In this document: positions 29,982 to 39,828 of the stretch, one piece after another | Numbering within the stretch: position 1 is the first letter of the stretch | Layout: every line of letters begins with the position of its first letter | Source of the DNA: Anaerolineaceae bacterium | GTDB lineage: Bacteria > Chloroflexota > Anaerolineae > Anaerolineales > Anaerolineaceae | Direction of reading: 5' to 3' | NCBI GenBank assembly: GCA_016936755.1 | Contig: JAFGXF010000045.1 | Coordinates: 1 to 64,000, forward strand | DNA: 64,000 nucleotides | Made by a program: the position numbers and the translations under genes | Notes under the pieces: generated by a model | Database searches by the model: none | What the model saw: only the letters and a program-made list of their open reading frames with translations | Told to the model about the DNA's origin: nothing

Positions 29982-31568
29982 ATGTCAGCTGGTTCATCTT
30001 TTAAGCTTACTTACGCCACCATGTTCAATCCACCGGAGGAATTGCATACTCGTTTTTCTAACGCATTGGATAAGATCAAAGCAAACTTGGGAAAAGAACA
30101 TGCCATGATCATTGATGGCAAGGATGTGCTTGCAAAGGAAAAATTCGAGGATCGATCTCCAGCCAATACCGATATCGTATTAGGAGTATTTCAAAAAGGC
30201 ACAGCCGACGACGCCAATAAGGCGCTGGTCGCTGCACGCAAAGCGTTTCCCACGTGGAGTCATATGAAATGGCAGGAGCGTGTTGCGTTGGTACGACGGG
30301 CGGCTGAGATCATGGACCGGCGTATCTATGAAATCAGCGCCGTGGTCTCCATGGAAGTGGGCAAGAATCGCATGGAGGCATTGGGCGATGTGGCAGAGAC
30401 GGCTGACCTTATACGCTATTCCTGTGATCGGATGGAAGCCAACGATGGCTTTATTGCCAAGATGAGCAAAGACCCGTTGGTTGGTTTTAATGCGACCAAC
30501 ACCTCGGTCCTGCGACCCTATGGCGTCTGGTTGGTTATCAGCCCATTTAATTTCCCATGCGCATTAACCGGTGGCCCTGCTGGCGCTGCACTTGTGACTG
30601 GCAACACGCTGGTTATGAAACCCGCCACTGATACTCCCTGGACGACCCGGTTGATCGCTGAATGTTTCCGCGAGGCAGGTCTGCCGGACGGAGTTTACAA
30701 TTTCATCAGTGGGCCAGGTTCAACTCTCGGACAGGCGGCCATTGATAATCCGGAAGTGGATGGCATCACCTTTACCGGTTCATATGATGTGGGTATGAAG
30801 ATCTATCGTGATTTTGGTGGAGGTAAATGGGTTCGCCCTACGATTCTGGAGCTGGGTGGCAAGAACCCTGTAATCGTCTCGAAAAAAGCCAATCTCGAAG
30901 ATGCGGCAGTCGGAATCACCCGTTCAGCATTTGGTTTACAGGGACAGAAATGTTCTGCTGCCTCTCGGGTTTATATTCAGGAAGATGTCTACGATGAATT
31001 GGTGGCCAAGATCATCGACATGACCAGCAAGTTGGTCATCGGTGAACCAACTGACCGCAAGACCTACATGGGACCTGTGATTAATAAAAGTTCCTACGCG
31101 GATTATCAAAAGTTTGTTGCCGAACTGTCCAAATCGGGTCGTATCCTGACGGGTGGAAAGATCTTGACGGACGGGGAATTCGCAAAGGGCTATTTCTGTT
31201 CCCCAACAATTGTTGTCGATCTGGATATCAATCATCCCCTATGGAAAACTGAAATGTTCCTGCCGATTGTCACAATTGCGAAGGTAAAGGATATGGAAAC
31301 TGCCATGGTATATGCGAATGATGTGAGTTATGGCCTGACAGCGGGCTTCTATGGCAGCCAGAAAGAGGCTGACTGGTTCTTCGATAATATTGAAGCTGGT
31401 GTGACATATGCCAATCGACCACAAGGCGCCACAACCGGTGCCTGGCCGGGTTTCCAGCCATTTGGAGGTTGGAAGGGATCAGGCTCAAGCGGCAAGAATG
31501 GCGGCGGATTGTACTACTTGCCGTTATATATGCGTGAACAAATCCACACACTGATAAAACGCGCTTAA
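29982..31568 (+). CDS. Aldehyde dehydrogenase, 1-pyrroline-5-carboxylate dehydrogenase-like
   Basis: ISPFNFPCALTGGPAGAALVTGNTLVMKPA, FTGSYDVG, LELGGKNPVIV, GQKCSAASRVY (catalytic Cys); RBS aggagg. Confidence 0.9.
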   Translation: MSAGSSFKLTYATMFNPPEELHTRFSNALDKIKANLGKEHAMIIDGKDVLAKEKFEDRSPANTDIVLGVFQKGTADDANKALVAARKAFPTWSHMKWQERVALVRRAAEIMDRRIYEISAVVSMEVGKNRMEALGDVAETADLIRYSCDRMEANDGFIAKMSKDPLVGFNATNTSVLRPYGVWLVISPFNFPCALTGGPAGAALVTGNTLVMKPATDTPWTTRLIAECFREAGLPDGVYNFISGPGSTLGQAAIDNPEVDGITFTGSYDVGMKIYRDFGGGKWVRPTILELGGKNPVIVSKKANLEDAAVGITRSAFGLQGQKCSAASRVYIQEDVYDELVAKIIDMTSKLVIGEPTDRKTYMGPVINKSSYADYQKFVAELSKSGRILTGGKILTDGEFAKGYFCSPTIVVDLDINHPLWKTEMFLPIVTIAKVKDMETAMVYANDVSYGLTAGFYGSQKEADWFFDNIEAGVTYANRPQGATTGAWPGFQPFGGWKGSGSSGKNGGGLYYLPLYMREQIHTLIKRA

Positions 31569-31588
31569 ATTTGATGCGGTCAATTTGA

Positions 31589-32491
31589 ATGACCAAACTT
31601 ACAACTTTATCCAAAGCGATTGAGGTTCATGTCCACGATGGCGATACGATTTATGCGGCTGGATTCACCCACCTTATTCCCTATGCAGCAGGGCATGAAA
31701 TAATTCGCCAGAAACGCAAGGATTTGATACTGGCCAGAGCCACTCCGGATTTGATCTATGATCAAATGGTTGCTGCTGGGTGTGCCCAGAAACTCATCTT
31801 TTCATATATTGGAAATCCGGGAGTTGGCTCACTGCGCATTATTCGCTCAGAGATCGAATCTGGCCATATTGAGATTGAAGAATATTCGCATTTTTCGATG
31901 ATCAGTCGATTGCAGGCTGGCGCCTCTGGTCTGCCATTCATCCCAATGAATCAGACAGCAGCTGAGGATCTGGAACATGCCAACCCTCAATACAAGCGAA
32001 TCAAAGATCCCTATACAGGACAAGAAGTAGTGGTTGTGCCAGCATTGAATCCGGATGTGGCCATTGTCCATGTTCAGAGAGCTGACCAGAATGGAAATTC
32101 ACAGATATGGGGTATTCTGGGTGAACAAAAAGAAGCTGCTTTTGCGGCCGACCGGGTCATCATAACCGCGGAAGAAATAGTGGATGAGGATATTATTCGC
32201 TCCGATCCTAACCGGACCCTGATACCCGGATTCATTGTCGATGCCGTATGTCAGGTTCCTTATGCGGCGCATCCATCCTACACACAAGGGTATTATGACC
32301 GGGACAATGCTTTTTACCTGGAGTGGGATAAAATCAGTGAGACCAAAGAGGGAATAAATAACTACCTGGACGAGTGGGTGTATGGTTTACCGGACCGGCA
32401 AGCATATTGGCAAAAGCTGGGTACCGAGATGCACAAGAGACTAAAAGTGAAGGATCGTTTCAGTGCACCAGTTAACTATGGAGCTTATTGA
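31589..32491 (+). CDS. CoA-transferase subunit A (glutaconate CoA-transferase/IpdA-like)
   Basis: VHDGDTIYAAGFTHLIPYAAGHEIIRQ, SYIGNPGVGSL, PALNPDVAIVHVQRADQNGNSQIWG. Confidence 0.85.
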   Translation: MTKLTTLSKAIEVHVHDGDTIYAAGFTHLIPYAAGHEIIRQKRKDLILARATPDLIYDQMVAAGCAQKLIFSYIGNPGVGSLRIIRSEIESGHIEIEEYSHFSMISRLQAGASGLPFIPMNQTAAEDLEHANPQYKRIKDPYTGQEVVVVPALNPDVAIVHVQRADQNGNSQIWGILGEQKEAAFAADRVIITAEEIVDEDIIRSDPNRTLIPGFIVDAVCQVPYAAHPSYTQGYYDRDNAFYLEWDKISETKEGINNYLDEWVYGLPDRQAYWQKLGTEMHKRLKVKDRFSAPVNYGAY

Positions 32492-32494
32492 TCC

Positions 32495-33262
32495 ATGGAA
32501 TATTCCTCTTCGGAGTTAATGACAGTCAACGCGGCACGTCTGTTGCGCGATGGCGACACGGTCTTTGTCGGTGTCGGTCTTCCCAACCTGGCATGCAATC
32601 TGGCCAGGCATACACATGCACCCAACTTGTTGATGATATACGAGGCTGGGGTGATTGGTGCCCGCCCGGAACGACTACCGCTTTCGATTGGTGATCCAAC
32701 ACTGGTCAGTGGCGCTACAGCTGTCTGCAGCATGTATGATATTTTTACACTTTACCTTCAGAGGGGAAATGTGGATGTCGGTTTTTTGGGGGGCGCGCAG
32801 ATCGATCAGTTCGGAAATATCAATGCAACAGTGATTGGTGATTACCAGCATCCCAAGGTAAGACTACCCGGTTCGGGTGGCTCAATGGAAATGGCTGCAT
32901 GGGCGAACCGGTGTTATATCATCACGCCCCATCAAACGCGCCGTTTCCCAAAGAAGGTCGACTTTCGCACATCGGCAGGTTTTCTCGCTTCAAGGGCAGA
33001 ACGCGTGAGCAAGGGAGTACGGGGAGGTGGTCCCCAGGCTGTGGTAACGGATCTGGGGTTGATGGAACCTGATGAAAATGGCGAGTTAATATTGACTTCC
33101 CTGCACCCCGGGATAAGCGTGGATCAAGCGCGAAAAAACACCGGCTGGGAATTAAAAGTATCACCGCGGTGTAACGTAACGGAACCCCCCACTGCAAGTG
33201 AATTGCAAATATTGCGGGATGAGTTGGACCCAACAGGCATTTACATAAAGGACGGTAAGTAA
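32495..33262 (+). CDS. CoA-transferase subunit B (GctB/IpdB-like)
   Basis: [30 protein letters not shown] (candidate catalytic Glu ~50), [18 protein letters not shown]. Confidence 0.85.
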   Translation: MEYSSSELMTVNAARLLRDGDTVFVGVGLPNLACNLARHTHAPNLLMIYEAGVIGARPERLPLSIGDPTLVSGATAVCSMYDIFTLYLQRGNVDVGFLGGAQIDQFGNINATVIGDYQHPKVRLPGSGGSMEMAAWANRCYIITPHQTRRFPKKVDFRTSAGFLASRAERVSKGVRGGGPQAVVTDLGLMEPDENGELILTSLHPGISVDQARKNTGWELKVSPRCNVTEPPTASELQILRDELDPTGIYIKDGK

Positions 33263-33285
33263 CCGCTCTCTTTATAAGAGGTGAC

Positions 33286-34938
33286 ATGGTGAACTCAAGA
33301 ATGATGAAAGCCCCCCGCGGAAAGCATCTAACTTGTAAAACCTGGCAAACCGAAGCAGCATACCGGATGCTGCAGAATAACCTTGATCCAGAGGTGGCGG
33401 AAAAACCTGAGGACTTGGTGGTATACGGGGGGCAGGGGAAAGCCGCTCGAAACTGGGAAGCTTTGGATGCTATCTTGGAGACACTGCGGGAATTGGAAAG
33501 TGATGAAACCCTGCTGGTGCAATCAGGGAAACCAGTGGCGGTCTTTCAGACACACGAGAACGCACCGCGGGTATTAATCGCCAATTCAAACCTTGTTCCT
33601 CATTGGGCAACCCAGACTCACTTTGATGATCTGTCTGCCCGGGGGTTGATGATGTACGGGCAAATGACAGCAGGCTCCTGGATCTATATCGGTACACAGG
33701 GAATACTGCAGGGCACATTCGAAACACTGGCCGCATTGGCTGCAAAAAAAGGATGGGATTCACTTAAAGGTAAATTCGTGCTGACGGCTGGGCTTGGCGG
33801 AATGGGTGGTGCGCAACCCCTGGCAATCACGATGAATGAGGGTGTCGGTTTGATCGTGGAGGTCGATCCAGAACATGCATTACGCCGGCGCGACATCGGC
33901 TATGTGGATGTAGTGGTGGATACCCTGGACGAGGCTATGGGGCTGGTGGAAGTAGCAAAGAGAGAGGCTGAACCCAGATCAATCGGTTTGGTCGGAAATG
34001 CAGCAGATATTTACCCTGAACTGGTCATGCGTGGTGTGATACCGGATGTGGTAACCGATCAGACACCGGCACATGACGTGTTAATGTATGTGCCTGCAGG
34101 TTTAAGCGTTAAACAAGCGAATGAGTTACGCAAAGGGGATCCTGAAACATATCAGAGAAGATCATTGGATTCAATTTCACATCATGTACAAGCCATGCTT
34201 GAGTTTCAAAAGCGTGGCTCCGAAGTATTTGATTATGGAAATAATCTCAGGCAACGGGCTTATGATAATGGGATTGGTGCGGCATTCGATTTTCCCGGTT
34301 TCGTACCTGCTTACATTCGACCATTGTTCTGCCAGGGGAAGGGACCCTTCCGATGGGTGGCGTTATCTGGAGACCCGGAGGATATCTACCGCACGGATGA
34401 GGCGATCCTGAGGCTTTTCCCGGAAGATGAACATTTATCACGTTGGTTGAAAATGGCACATGAAAAAGTCCCATTTCAGGGATTACCCGCCCGCATTTGC
34501 TGGTTGGGTTACGGCGAGCGTGCCAGGGCTGGATTGGAGTTTAACCGTCTTGTCGCAGATGGAATTGTTCAAGCCCCAATTGTTATCGGGCGCGATCACT
34601 TGGACGCGGGATCGGTAGCATCTCCCAATCGGGAAACGGAAGGTATGCTGGATGGAAGTGATGCCATCAGCGATTGGCCGATCCTGAATGCAATGATCAA
34701 TGCAGTAAATGGTGCTACTTGGGTTTCATTTCACCATGGTGGTGGTGTGGGAATAGGATATAGCCAGCATGCCGGACAGGTGATTGTTGCAGACGGCACA
34801 GCAGAGGCAGCAAAAAGGCTTGAGCGTGTACTAACATGCGACCCCGGGCTGGGGGTTGCCCGGCATGTTGACGCCGGATATCCAGAGGCACTGGAATGGG
34901 CCAGGCGGTATGATATAAAAATTCCCATGATGAAATAA
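33286..34938 (+). CDS. hutU: Urocanate hydratase
   Basis: [71 protein letters not shown]; 550 aa. Confidence 0.95.
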   Translation: MVNSRMMKAPRGKHLTCKTWQTEAAYRMLQNNLDPEVAEKPEDLVVYGGQGKAARNWEALDAILETLRELESDETLLVQSGKPVAVFQTHENAPRVLIANSNLVPHWATQTHFDDLSARGLMMYGQMTAGSWIYIGTQGILQGTFETLAALAAKKGWDSLKGKFVLTAGLGGMGGAQPLAITMNEGVGLIVEVDPEHALRRRDIGYVDVVVDTLDEAMGLVEVAKREAEPRSIGLVGNAADIYPELVMRGVIPDVVTDQTPAHDVLMYVPAGLSVKQANELRKGDPETYQRRSLDSISHHVQAMLEFQKRGSEVFDYGNNLRQRAYDNGIGAAFDFPGFVPAYIRPLFCQGKGPFRWVALSGDPEDIYRTDEAILRLFPEDEHLSRWLKMAHEKVPFQGLPARICWLGYGERARAGLEFNRLVADGIVQAPIVIGRDHLDAGSVASPNRETEGMLDGSDAISDWPILNAMINAVNGATWVSFHHGGGVGIGYSQHAGQVIVADGTAEAAKRLERVLTCDPGLGVARHVDAGYPEALEWARRYDIKIPMMK

Positions 34939-34957
34939 TGAAGAAGCTGTAAAAATG

Positions 34958-34985
34958 AAAAGCCACCCATTCTTGGGTGGCTTTT
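34958..34985. terminator. Bidirectional intrinsic terminator between hutU and the convergent lipoprotein gene
   Basis: Perfect 12-bp stem AAAAGCCACCCA-ttct-TGGGTGGCTTTT. Confidence 0.85.
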
Positions 34986-35001
34986 GTGGTTCATTAATTT
35001 C

Positions 35002-35871
35002 TTAAGGGCAATGTTCCAATGTAACATCGTAATACACTGGACTGCGAACAAGTGTACCGTCAGGTTGTTGTACCACGATTTGATATCCCAACCAGGCTTT
35101 TTCATAACTGGCATAATAAGGGATATCAGCCATGGAGTCGATGGTCACATGATAATATCCGGTTCCTGTGTTGGTCATGTGTTTGCCGTCATCCCAATCT
35201 GTAAACTTTCCAGAGTCTTTATCATCCAGACGCACAAATATATATACATAACGGATCCCAGCCGGATTGTTGATGCCAACGGAAAAGTTAATCGTGTGGG
35301 AACCGCAACTTTCACTGCCATAATAGAATTTCTGGGTGGATTTAATTAAACTGGTGATTATTCCTTCTCCTCCAACGTTCATCGTTGGTAATGACTCGGT
35401 TGGCATGGGGATGTCAATGGTGGGGATGGAGGGATCCACGGTGCTCTCAACAGTTGGATTGATTGTCACAGTCGAAGTTGAAGGCTCAACAATGACCGTT
35501 ACATATGAATACGGTCCCCATTCACCCTTCTGATTTTGCGCCCGTGTTTGAAGCAGATAGTTTCCGGGTGCAGGGGGTGTCCAGACATACCGCATCAGAA
35601 CAAACCCAGTTCCTGGAGCAGGATTCGGTAAAATCGTCACCGGCACACTGTTCACTGCCAATTCCAATTGGGTCACTTCAGTCAAGTCTGATCCGTGATA
35701 AACAATTTCATATGGCGCCTGTTGTATCACATCACCATCTTTGGGCAGGTCAATGGCTGCCAAGGCCGGCGACTCCGGGATTGCCACCGTCGATGTCTGA
35801 GGTGTCAGGGTGCAGCTTAACATCGCCACCGAAAGGATTAGCAATCCGGTAAGAAGTCGTCCTTTGATCAT
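35002..35871 (-). CDS. Lipoprotein with Ig-like domain (hypothetical)
   Basis: MIKGRLLTGLLILSVAMLSCTLTP lipobox; AAIDLPKDGDVIQQAPYEIVYHGSDLTEVTQLELAVN Ig-like segment. Start refined from 35934 because the promoter overlaps the upstream codons. Confidence 0.75.
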   Translation of the reverse strand: MIKGRLLTGLLILSVAMLSCTLTPQTSTVAIPESPALAAIDLPKDGDVIQQAPYEIVYHGSDLTEVTQLELAVNSVPVTILPNPAPGTGFVLMRYVWTPPAPGNYLLQTRAQNQKGEWGPYSYVTVIVEPSTSTVTINPTVESTVDPSIPTIDIPMPTESLPTMNVGGEGIITSLIKSTQKFYYGSESCGSHTINFSVGINNPAGIRYVYIFVRLDDKDSGKFTDWDDGKHMTNTGTGYYHVTIDSMADIPYYASYEKAWLGYQIVVQQPDGTLVRSPVYYDVTLEHCP

Positions 35872-35905
35872 AGCCCTCTCCTTGGTTAAAAGTACTAACA
35901 GTGTA

Positions 35906-35934
35906 ATTGTAAAACGAACTGCTATGAGAATCAA
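35906..35934 (-). promoter_or_regulatory. Promoter of the lipoprotein gene
   Basis: Minus strand TTGATT, 17-nt spacer, TACAAT. Confidence 0.6.
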
Positions 35935-36238
35935 GACTAAATTAGTTCCAACAAATGTGCCAGTCAGATTAGGTCAGTCATAATACTTAAATACCGGCAG
36001 TAATATTGGTTCTGGTTGCTCCGGATATGGGTAAGCTTGCAGACGGAATAAATATCGACTGATCGACTCGCGTGCATATTGTATGAAGATTTGATATCTG
36101 GCTGATAACAACCTGGTGATTGGGGTGGTTCTAATAATGACGACTAATATAATGAGTAAACGGGTATGTGTTTAGACACATCGTGATATTGTTCAAGTAT
36201 GCGAATGACTGGTGAATGGTAATAAATAATGGGTGGGA

Positions 36239-36244
36239 TATAAT
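36239..36244 (+). promoter_or_regulatory. -10 element of murJ
   Basis: TATAAT followed by 6 nt (CAACCC) and GTG at 36251; weak -35. Confidence 0.45.
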
Positions 36245-36250
36245 CAACCC

Positions 36251-37843
36251 GTGATCATAGGAACACCAAGCACAGATAATAAGCAGATTGCCCGCGCAGC
36301 TGGAATAGTCATGCTGGCATTCGTCATATCCAACCTGATAGGACTTATCCGTGGAATTGTCATTACCAGGGCGTTTGGAACAAATGCCGATTTGGATGCA
36401 TTTAATGCAGCCAGTCGTGTAACAGAACTTTTATTCAATTTGGTTGCAGGGGGTGCAATGGCTTCGGCTTTTGTCCCAACATTTACTGGATTATTGTCGC
36501 ATGATGACAGGCATGGGGCATGGCAGCTTGCATCCTCGATCATCAATCTGGTTCTCCTGGTCCTGATTGCTTTGAGCGTTTTCGCATATATTTTTGCCCC
36601 ACAGATTGTTGAAAAAGGATTATATTTTCTGGCCCCCGGAACGGTAGTCACGCAACAACAACTGACGGTCGACTTATTAAGGCTGATGCTGCCTTCTGTG
36701 ATTATTTTTGGTATCAGCGGCTTATTGATGGGGATTCTTAATGCACACCAGATTTTTCTGATCCCTGCGATTGCTCCGTCCATGTATTCACTTGGAATGA
36801 TCGCCGGCACAATATTCTTGTCACCGATGATGGGGATTAGCGGGCTGGCTTGGGGGGTAGTGATCGGCGCAGCCGGTCATTTTTTGCTTCAAATACCCAG
36901 CATACTTCGCCTGAACGGAAAGAAGTATCACTTTAAATTGGGATTAGACAACCCGGTTGTCATTGAGGTGCTGCGTCTGATGACCCCCCGACTCTTGGGA
37001 GTCGCGGTGGTTCAGTTGAATTTCATTGTAAATACTGTCATCGCGCTGGGTTTACCCGAGGGCAGTGTCACAGCGCTTGTGTTGGGTTTTGGGTTGATGA
37101 TGATGCCCCAAATGGCGATTGCACAGTCAACAGGTATTGCTGCACTACCAACTTTTTCCACACAAGCAGCACAGGGACGGCATACTCAACTGAGTAATTC
37201 GATAAGCGTTACGTTGCGTTGGATAATCCTCCTTTCTATGCCAGCCTCCTTGGGTTTAATCCTGCTGCGCCAGCCCATAGTGGCTTTTCTATACCAGCGG
37301 GGTGAGTTTAGTGAATATTCAACCAGTCTGGTTGCCTGGGCACTAGCCTGGTATGCTGCCGGTTTGGTTGGACATTCAATTTTGGAAGTGATCAGTCGGG
37401 CCTTTTATGCATTGCATGACACCCGCACACCGGTTGTTGTTGGGGTGATCGCAATGAGTTTGAATATTGGATTGTCCTTTGCATTATCCAGTTTCTTTCG
37501 TTCAGTTGGATGGATGCCGCACGGAGGATTAGCCCTCGCCAATTCTCTGGCAACCGCGGTGGAAGTGGTTGTCTTGCTGGTTATTCTTTATAAGCGGCTG
37601 GGTTACATCGGCGGACGATCTGTGTTCTCAGCAGTCTGCCAATCCATTATTGGCGGTTTGGGCATGGTCGTGGTTCTGGTTGTGTGGAATTATTTTATGA
37701 GTGCGGATAGCCTGACCCTGCATGCTTTGGGTGGGATTATATTGGGAGGGTTTGTGTATTCGTTGATCTTGTGGGTTCTGCGTGTTCCGGAAATGGGACA
37801 AATGGCAGGGATAATAAAGCGTAAGTTACTAAAAAGCCTTTAG
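36251..37843 (+). CDS. murJ: MurJ/MviN-family lipid II flippase
   Basis: MOP/MVF family pattern IARAAGIVMLAFVISNLIGLIRGIVITRAFGTNADLDAFNAA, ASAFVPTF, TRTPVVVGVIAMSLNI; many TM helices. ORF opens at 36233; GTG 36251 preferred. Confidence 0.9.
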   Translation: MIIGTPSTDNKQIARAAGIVMLAFVISNLIGLIRGIVITRAFGTNADLDAFNAASRVTELLFNLVAGGAMASAFVPTFTGLLSHDDRHGAWQLASSIINLVLLVLIALSVFAYIFAPQIVEKGLYFLAPGTVVTQQQLTVDLLRLMLPSVIIFGISGLLMGILNAHQIFLIPAIAPSMYSLGMIAGTIFLSPMMGISGLAWGVVIGAAGHFLLQIPSILRLNGKKYHFKLGLDNPVVIEVLRLMTPRLLGVAVVQLNFIVNTVIALGLPEGSVTALVLGFGLMMMPQMAIAQSTGIAALPTFSTQAAQGRHTQLSNSISVTLRWIILLSMPASLGLILLRQPIVAFLYQRGEFSEYSTSLVAWALAWYAAGLVGHSILEVISRAFYALHDTRTPVVVGVIAMSLNIGLSFALSSFFRSVGWMPHGGLALANSLATAVEVVVLLVILYKRLGYIGGRSVFSAVCQSIIGGLGMVVVLVVWNYFMSADSLTLHALGGIILGGFVYSLILWVLRVPEMGQMAGIIKRKLLKSL

Positions 37844-38307
37844 CGCAGAACCACCCAAACAACAACAGCCACGATCGATCCCAGTACCACTCCCATCAGC
37901 GCTTCCAAGGGTGTATGACCCAAGACTTCTTTTAATGCGGTATCTGAGACTGGGTGCCCTTGGAAAAGCGCATCGATCATTAGATTGATTTTTTGTGCAT
38001 GCTTGCCAGCTTGATGACGAATTCCAGCAGCATCATAAACCACAATCATTCCGATTGCCAGAGCCAGGGCGAATAACGGGGATCCGAAACCGTGGAATAA
38101 TCCAATGGCTAGCGTTGTGGCACTGATCAAAGCGGAATGGGAACTTGGCATCCCCCCTGCACTGAAGATGAGAGACCATTGCCATTGATGGGCTCTGATA
38201 TAACCGGCAGGCAGTTTCAATATCTGTGCCAGTGTCCAGGCGACCAAGGCGGTGATGAGAACAGAATTGCCAAGTATGTTGTTGTTTATCGGGATTTCAG
38301 GCATCAA
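37840..38307 (-). CDS. Divergent PAP2-family protein (YuiD/DUF212-like)
   Basis: AGGMPSSHSALISATTLAIGL, VVYDAAGIRHQAGKHAQKIN. Confidence 0.85.
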   Translation of the reverse strand: MMPEIPINNNILGNSVLITALVAWTLAQILKLPAGYIRAHQWQWSLIFSAGGMPSSHSALISATTLAIGLFHGFGSPLFALALAIGMIVVYDAAGIRHQAGKHAQKINLMIDALFQGHPVSDTALKEVLGHTPLEALMGVVLGSIVAVVVWVVLR

Positions 38308-38524
38308 TACTAACCTCTTTTGAATCTCCGGTTGTCTCGCGGATCTTTAATTGCGCTTGAGTAAGAAGGTTTTCACAATGTTTTGCCAGAGCCTGGCCGC
38401 GCTCGAAAAGTTTCAGGTTCTTATCAAGAGGTTGGCCACCCTCGTCAAGCAGACTGACTATGGATTGCAATTCCTCATAAGCTTGCTCGTAGTTTAATTT
38501 TTCAACTTCCTTCAATTGTGACAT
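38297..38524 (-). CDS. xseB: Exodeoxyribonuclease VII small subunit
   Basis: YEQAYEELQSIVSLLDEGGQPLDKNLKLFERGQALAKHCENLL; adjacent to xseA. Start refined to MSQLKEVEKL. Confidence 0.9.
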   Translation of the reverse strand: MSQLKEVEKLNYEQAYEELQSIVSLLDEGGQPLDKNLKLFERGQALAKHCENLLTQAQLKIRETTGDSKEVSIDA

Positions 38525-38528
38525 GTGT

Positions 38529-39743
38529 TTACTCCTGGATGACAGTTGCTTGGAAAGACCCATTGCTTACGCGAATATTGATTGGTAATTTGTTGGTGGC
38601 ATCCTGTGTTTTGGTGATAAGCCGCGACTGCTTTTGATCCGTGACCAGAGCAAAACCACGGTTTAATGTAGCCTGTGGTGATAATGCGGTCAGACGACCA
38701 TATGTTTGCTTGAGGTTTAATGACTTAATACTTAAAGCATATTGGCAAGCTTTAACCAATGCATCTGAGAGGGTGTTCAATCGATCTGCTTGATTTTGTA
38801 AATATATTGCTGGTGAATTACGTAACAATAGGTTGTGCAGATCTGATAACTGCCAGATATATTCATCCAATAAATGGCGCGATACACGGAAGAGTTTTAT
38901 CCTCGATTCCTGTAATTCAGATAACAGATCATCTCTATGCGGTACCGCCATTTCAGCTGCTGCTGTAGGGGTTGGTGCTCTTATATCAGCCGTAAAATCA
39001 GCAATGGTGAAATCAGTTTCATGACCGATGCCTGTGATAACCGGGATGGGCGAGCTGGCAATTGCCCGAGCAACGTCCTCATCATTAAAAGCAGATAGGT
39101 CTTCAAGCGATCCACCCCCACGGGCAATCAAGATAATATCAGGGTTCTCGAGGATAACCTGTTTGAGTGCCGATATGATCATGGCGGGAGCTTCTCTTCC
39201 TTGAACGGGGGTGGGGGATAGAATAACCTCCGCCAATGGATACCGCCTTTGCAAAACGGTAAGAATGTCTTGAAGTGCTGCCCCGGTTGGAGATGTGACA
39301 ATCCCAATGGAGTGGGGAAAGGGTGGCAGAGGCCGTTTACGACTGATATCGAAAAGACCCTCTGCTTCCAGTTTGGACTTGAGGAGCAAAAACGCCTGGT
39401 ATAGGAAACCATCGCCTGTAGTTTGGATCCCGTCAATATAAAATTGTATCTGTCCCCCAACTTCATATATATCCACATAACCATGTGCTTCCACTAATAA
39501 TCCGTCTGACAAGGGGGTTCCCAGGCGGGAAGCATTTGAACGCCAAACAGCACAGCGTATGGAAGCATTTTGATCCTTAAGAGTGAAATACAGATGTCCT
39601 GAAGATGAGTGGGAATAGTTGGATACTTCGCCTCGCACCCAGATGTCTTTTAGAACCTCGTCGTTTTCCAGAACAAAATGCAGATATCCGGTTAGATCCT
39701 TGACTGTTATAACAGATGGGATTGGGAAGGTTGATTGACCCAT
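38529..39743 (-). CDS. xseA: Exodeoxyribonuclease VII large subunit
   Basis: OB-fold N-term WVRGEVSNYSHSSSGHLYFTLKD; IGIVTSPTGAALQDI; IARGGGSLEDLSAFNDE; GHETDFTIADF. Confidence 0.95.
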   Translation of the reverse strand: MGQSTFPIPSVITVKDLTGYLHFVLENDEVLKDIWVRGEVSNYSHSSSGHLYFTLKDQNASIRCAVWRSNASRLGTPLSDGLLVEAHGYVDIYEVGGQIQFYIDGIQTTGDGFLYQAFLLLKSKLEAEGLFDISRKRPLPPFPHSIGIVTSPTGAALQDILTVLQRRYPLAEVILSPTPVQGREAPAMIISALKQVILENPDIILIARGGGSLEDLSAFNDEDVARAIASSPIPVITGIGHETDFTIADFTADIRAPTPTAAAEMAVPHRDDLLSELQESRIKLFRVSRHLLDEYIWQLSDLHNLLLRNSPAIYLQNQADRLNTLSDALVKACQYALSIKSLNLKQTYGRLTALSPQATLNRGFALVTDQKQSRLITKTQDATNKLPINIRVSNGSFQATVIQE

Positions 39744-39751
39744 AATTTTGA

Positions 39752-39780
39752 AGCATACTCTGCTTGGTATGCTATGTCAA
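39752..39780 (-). promoter_or_regulatory. xseA promoter
   Basis: Minus strand TTGACA, 17-nt spacer, TATGCT, then 8 nt to ATG. Confidence 0.65.
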
Positions 39781-39828
39781 ATGTAAGAAGGCCAGGTATC
39801 AAGTAAAATTAAAGCGAGTTGACCGATA

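Noticed and set aside
35002-35934. Longest form of the lipoprotein ORF starting at 35934
   Set aside because: The upstream codons overlap the predicted promoter (35906-35934); the lipobox signal peptide starts naturally at 35871.
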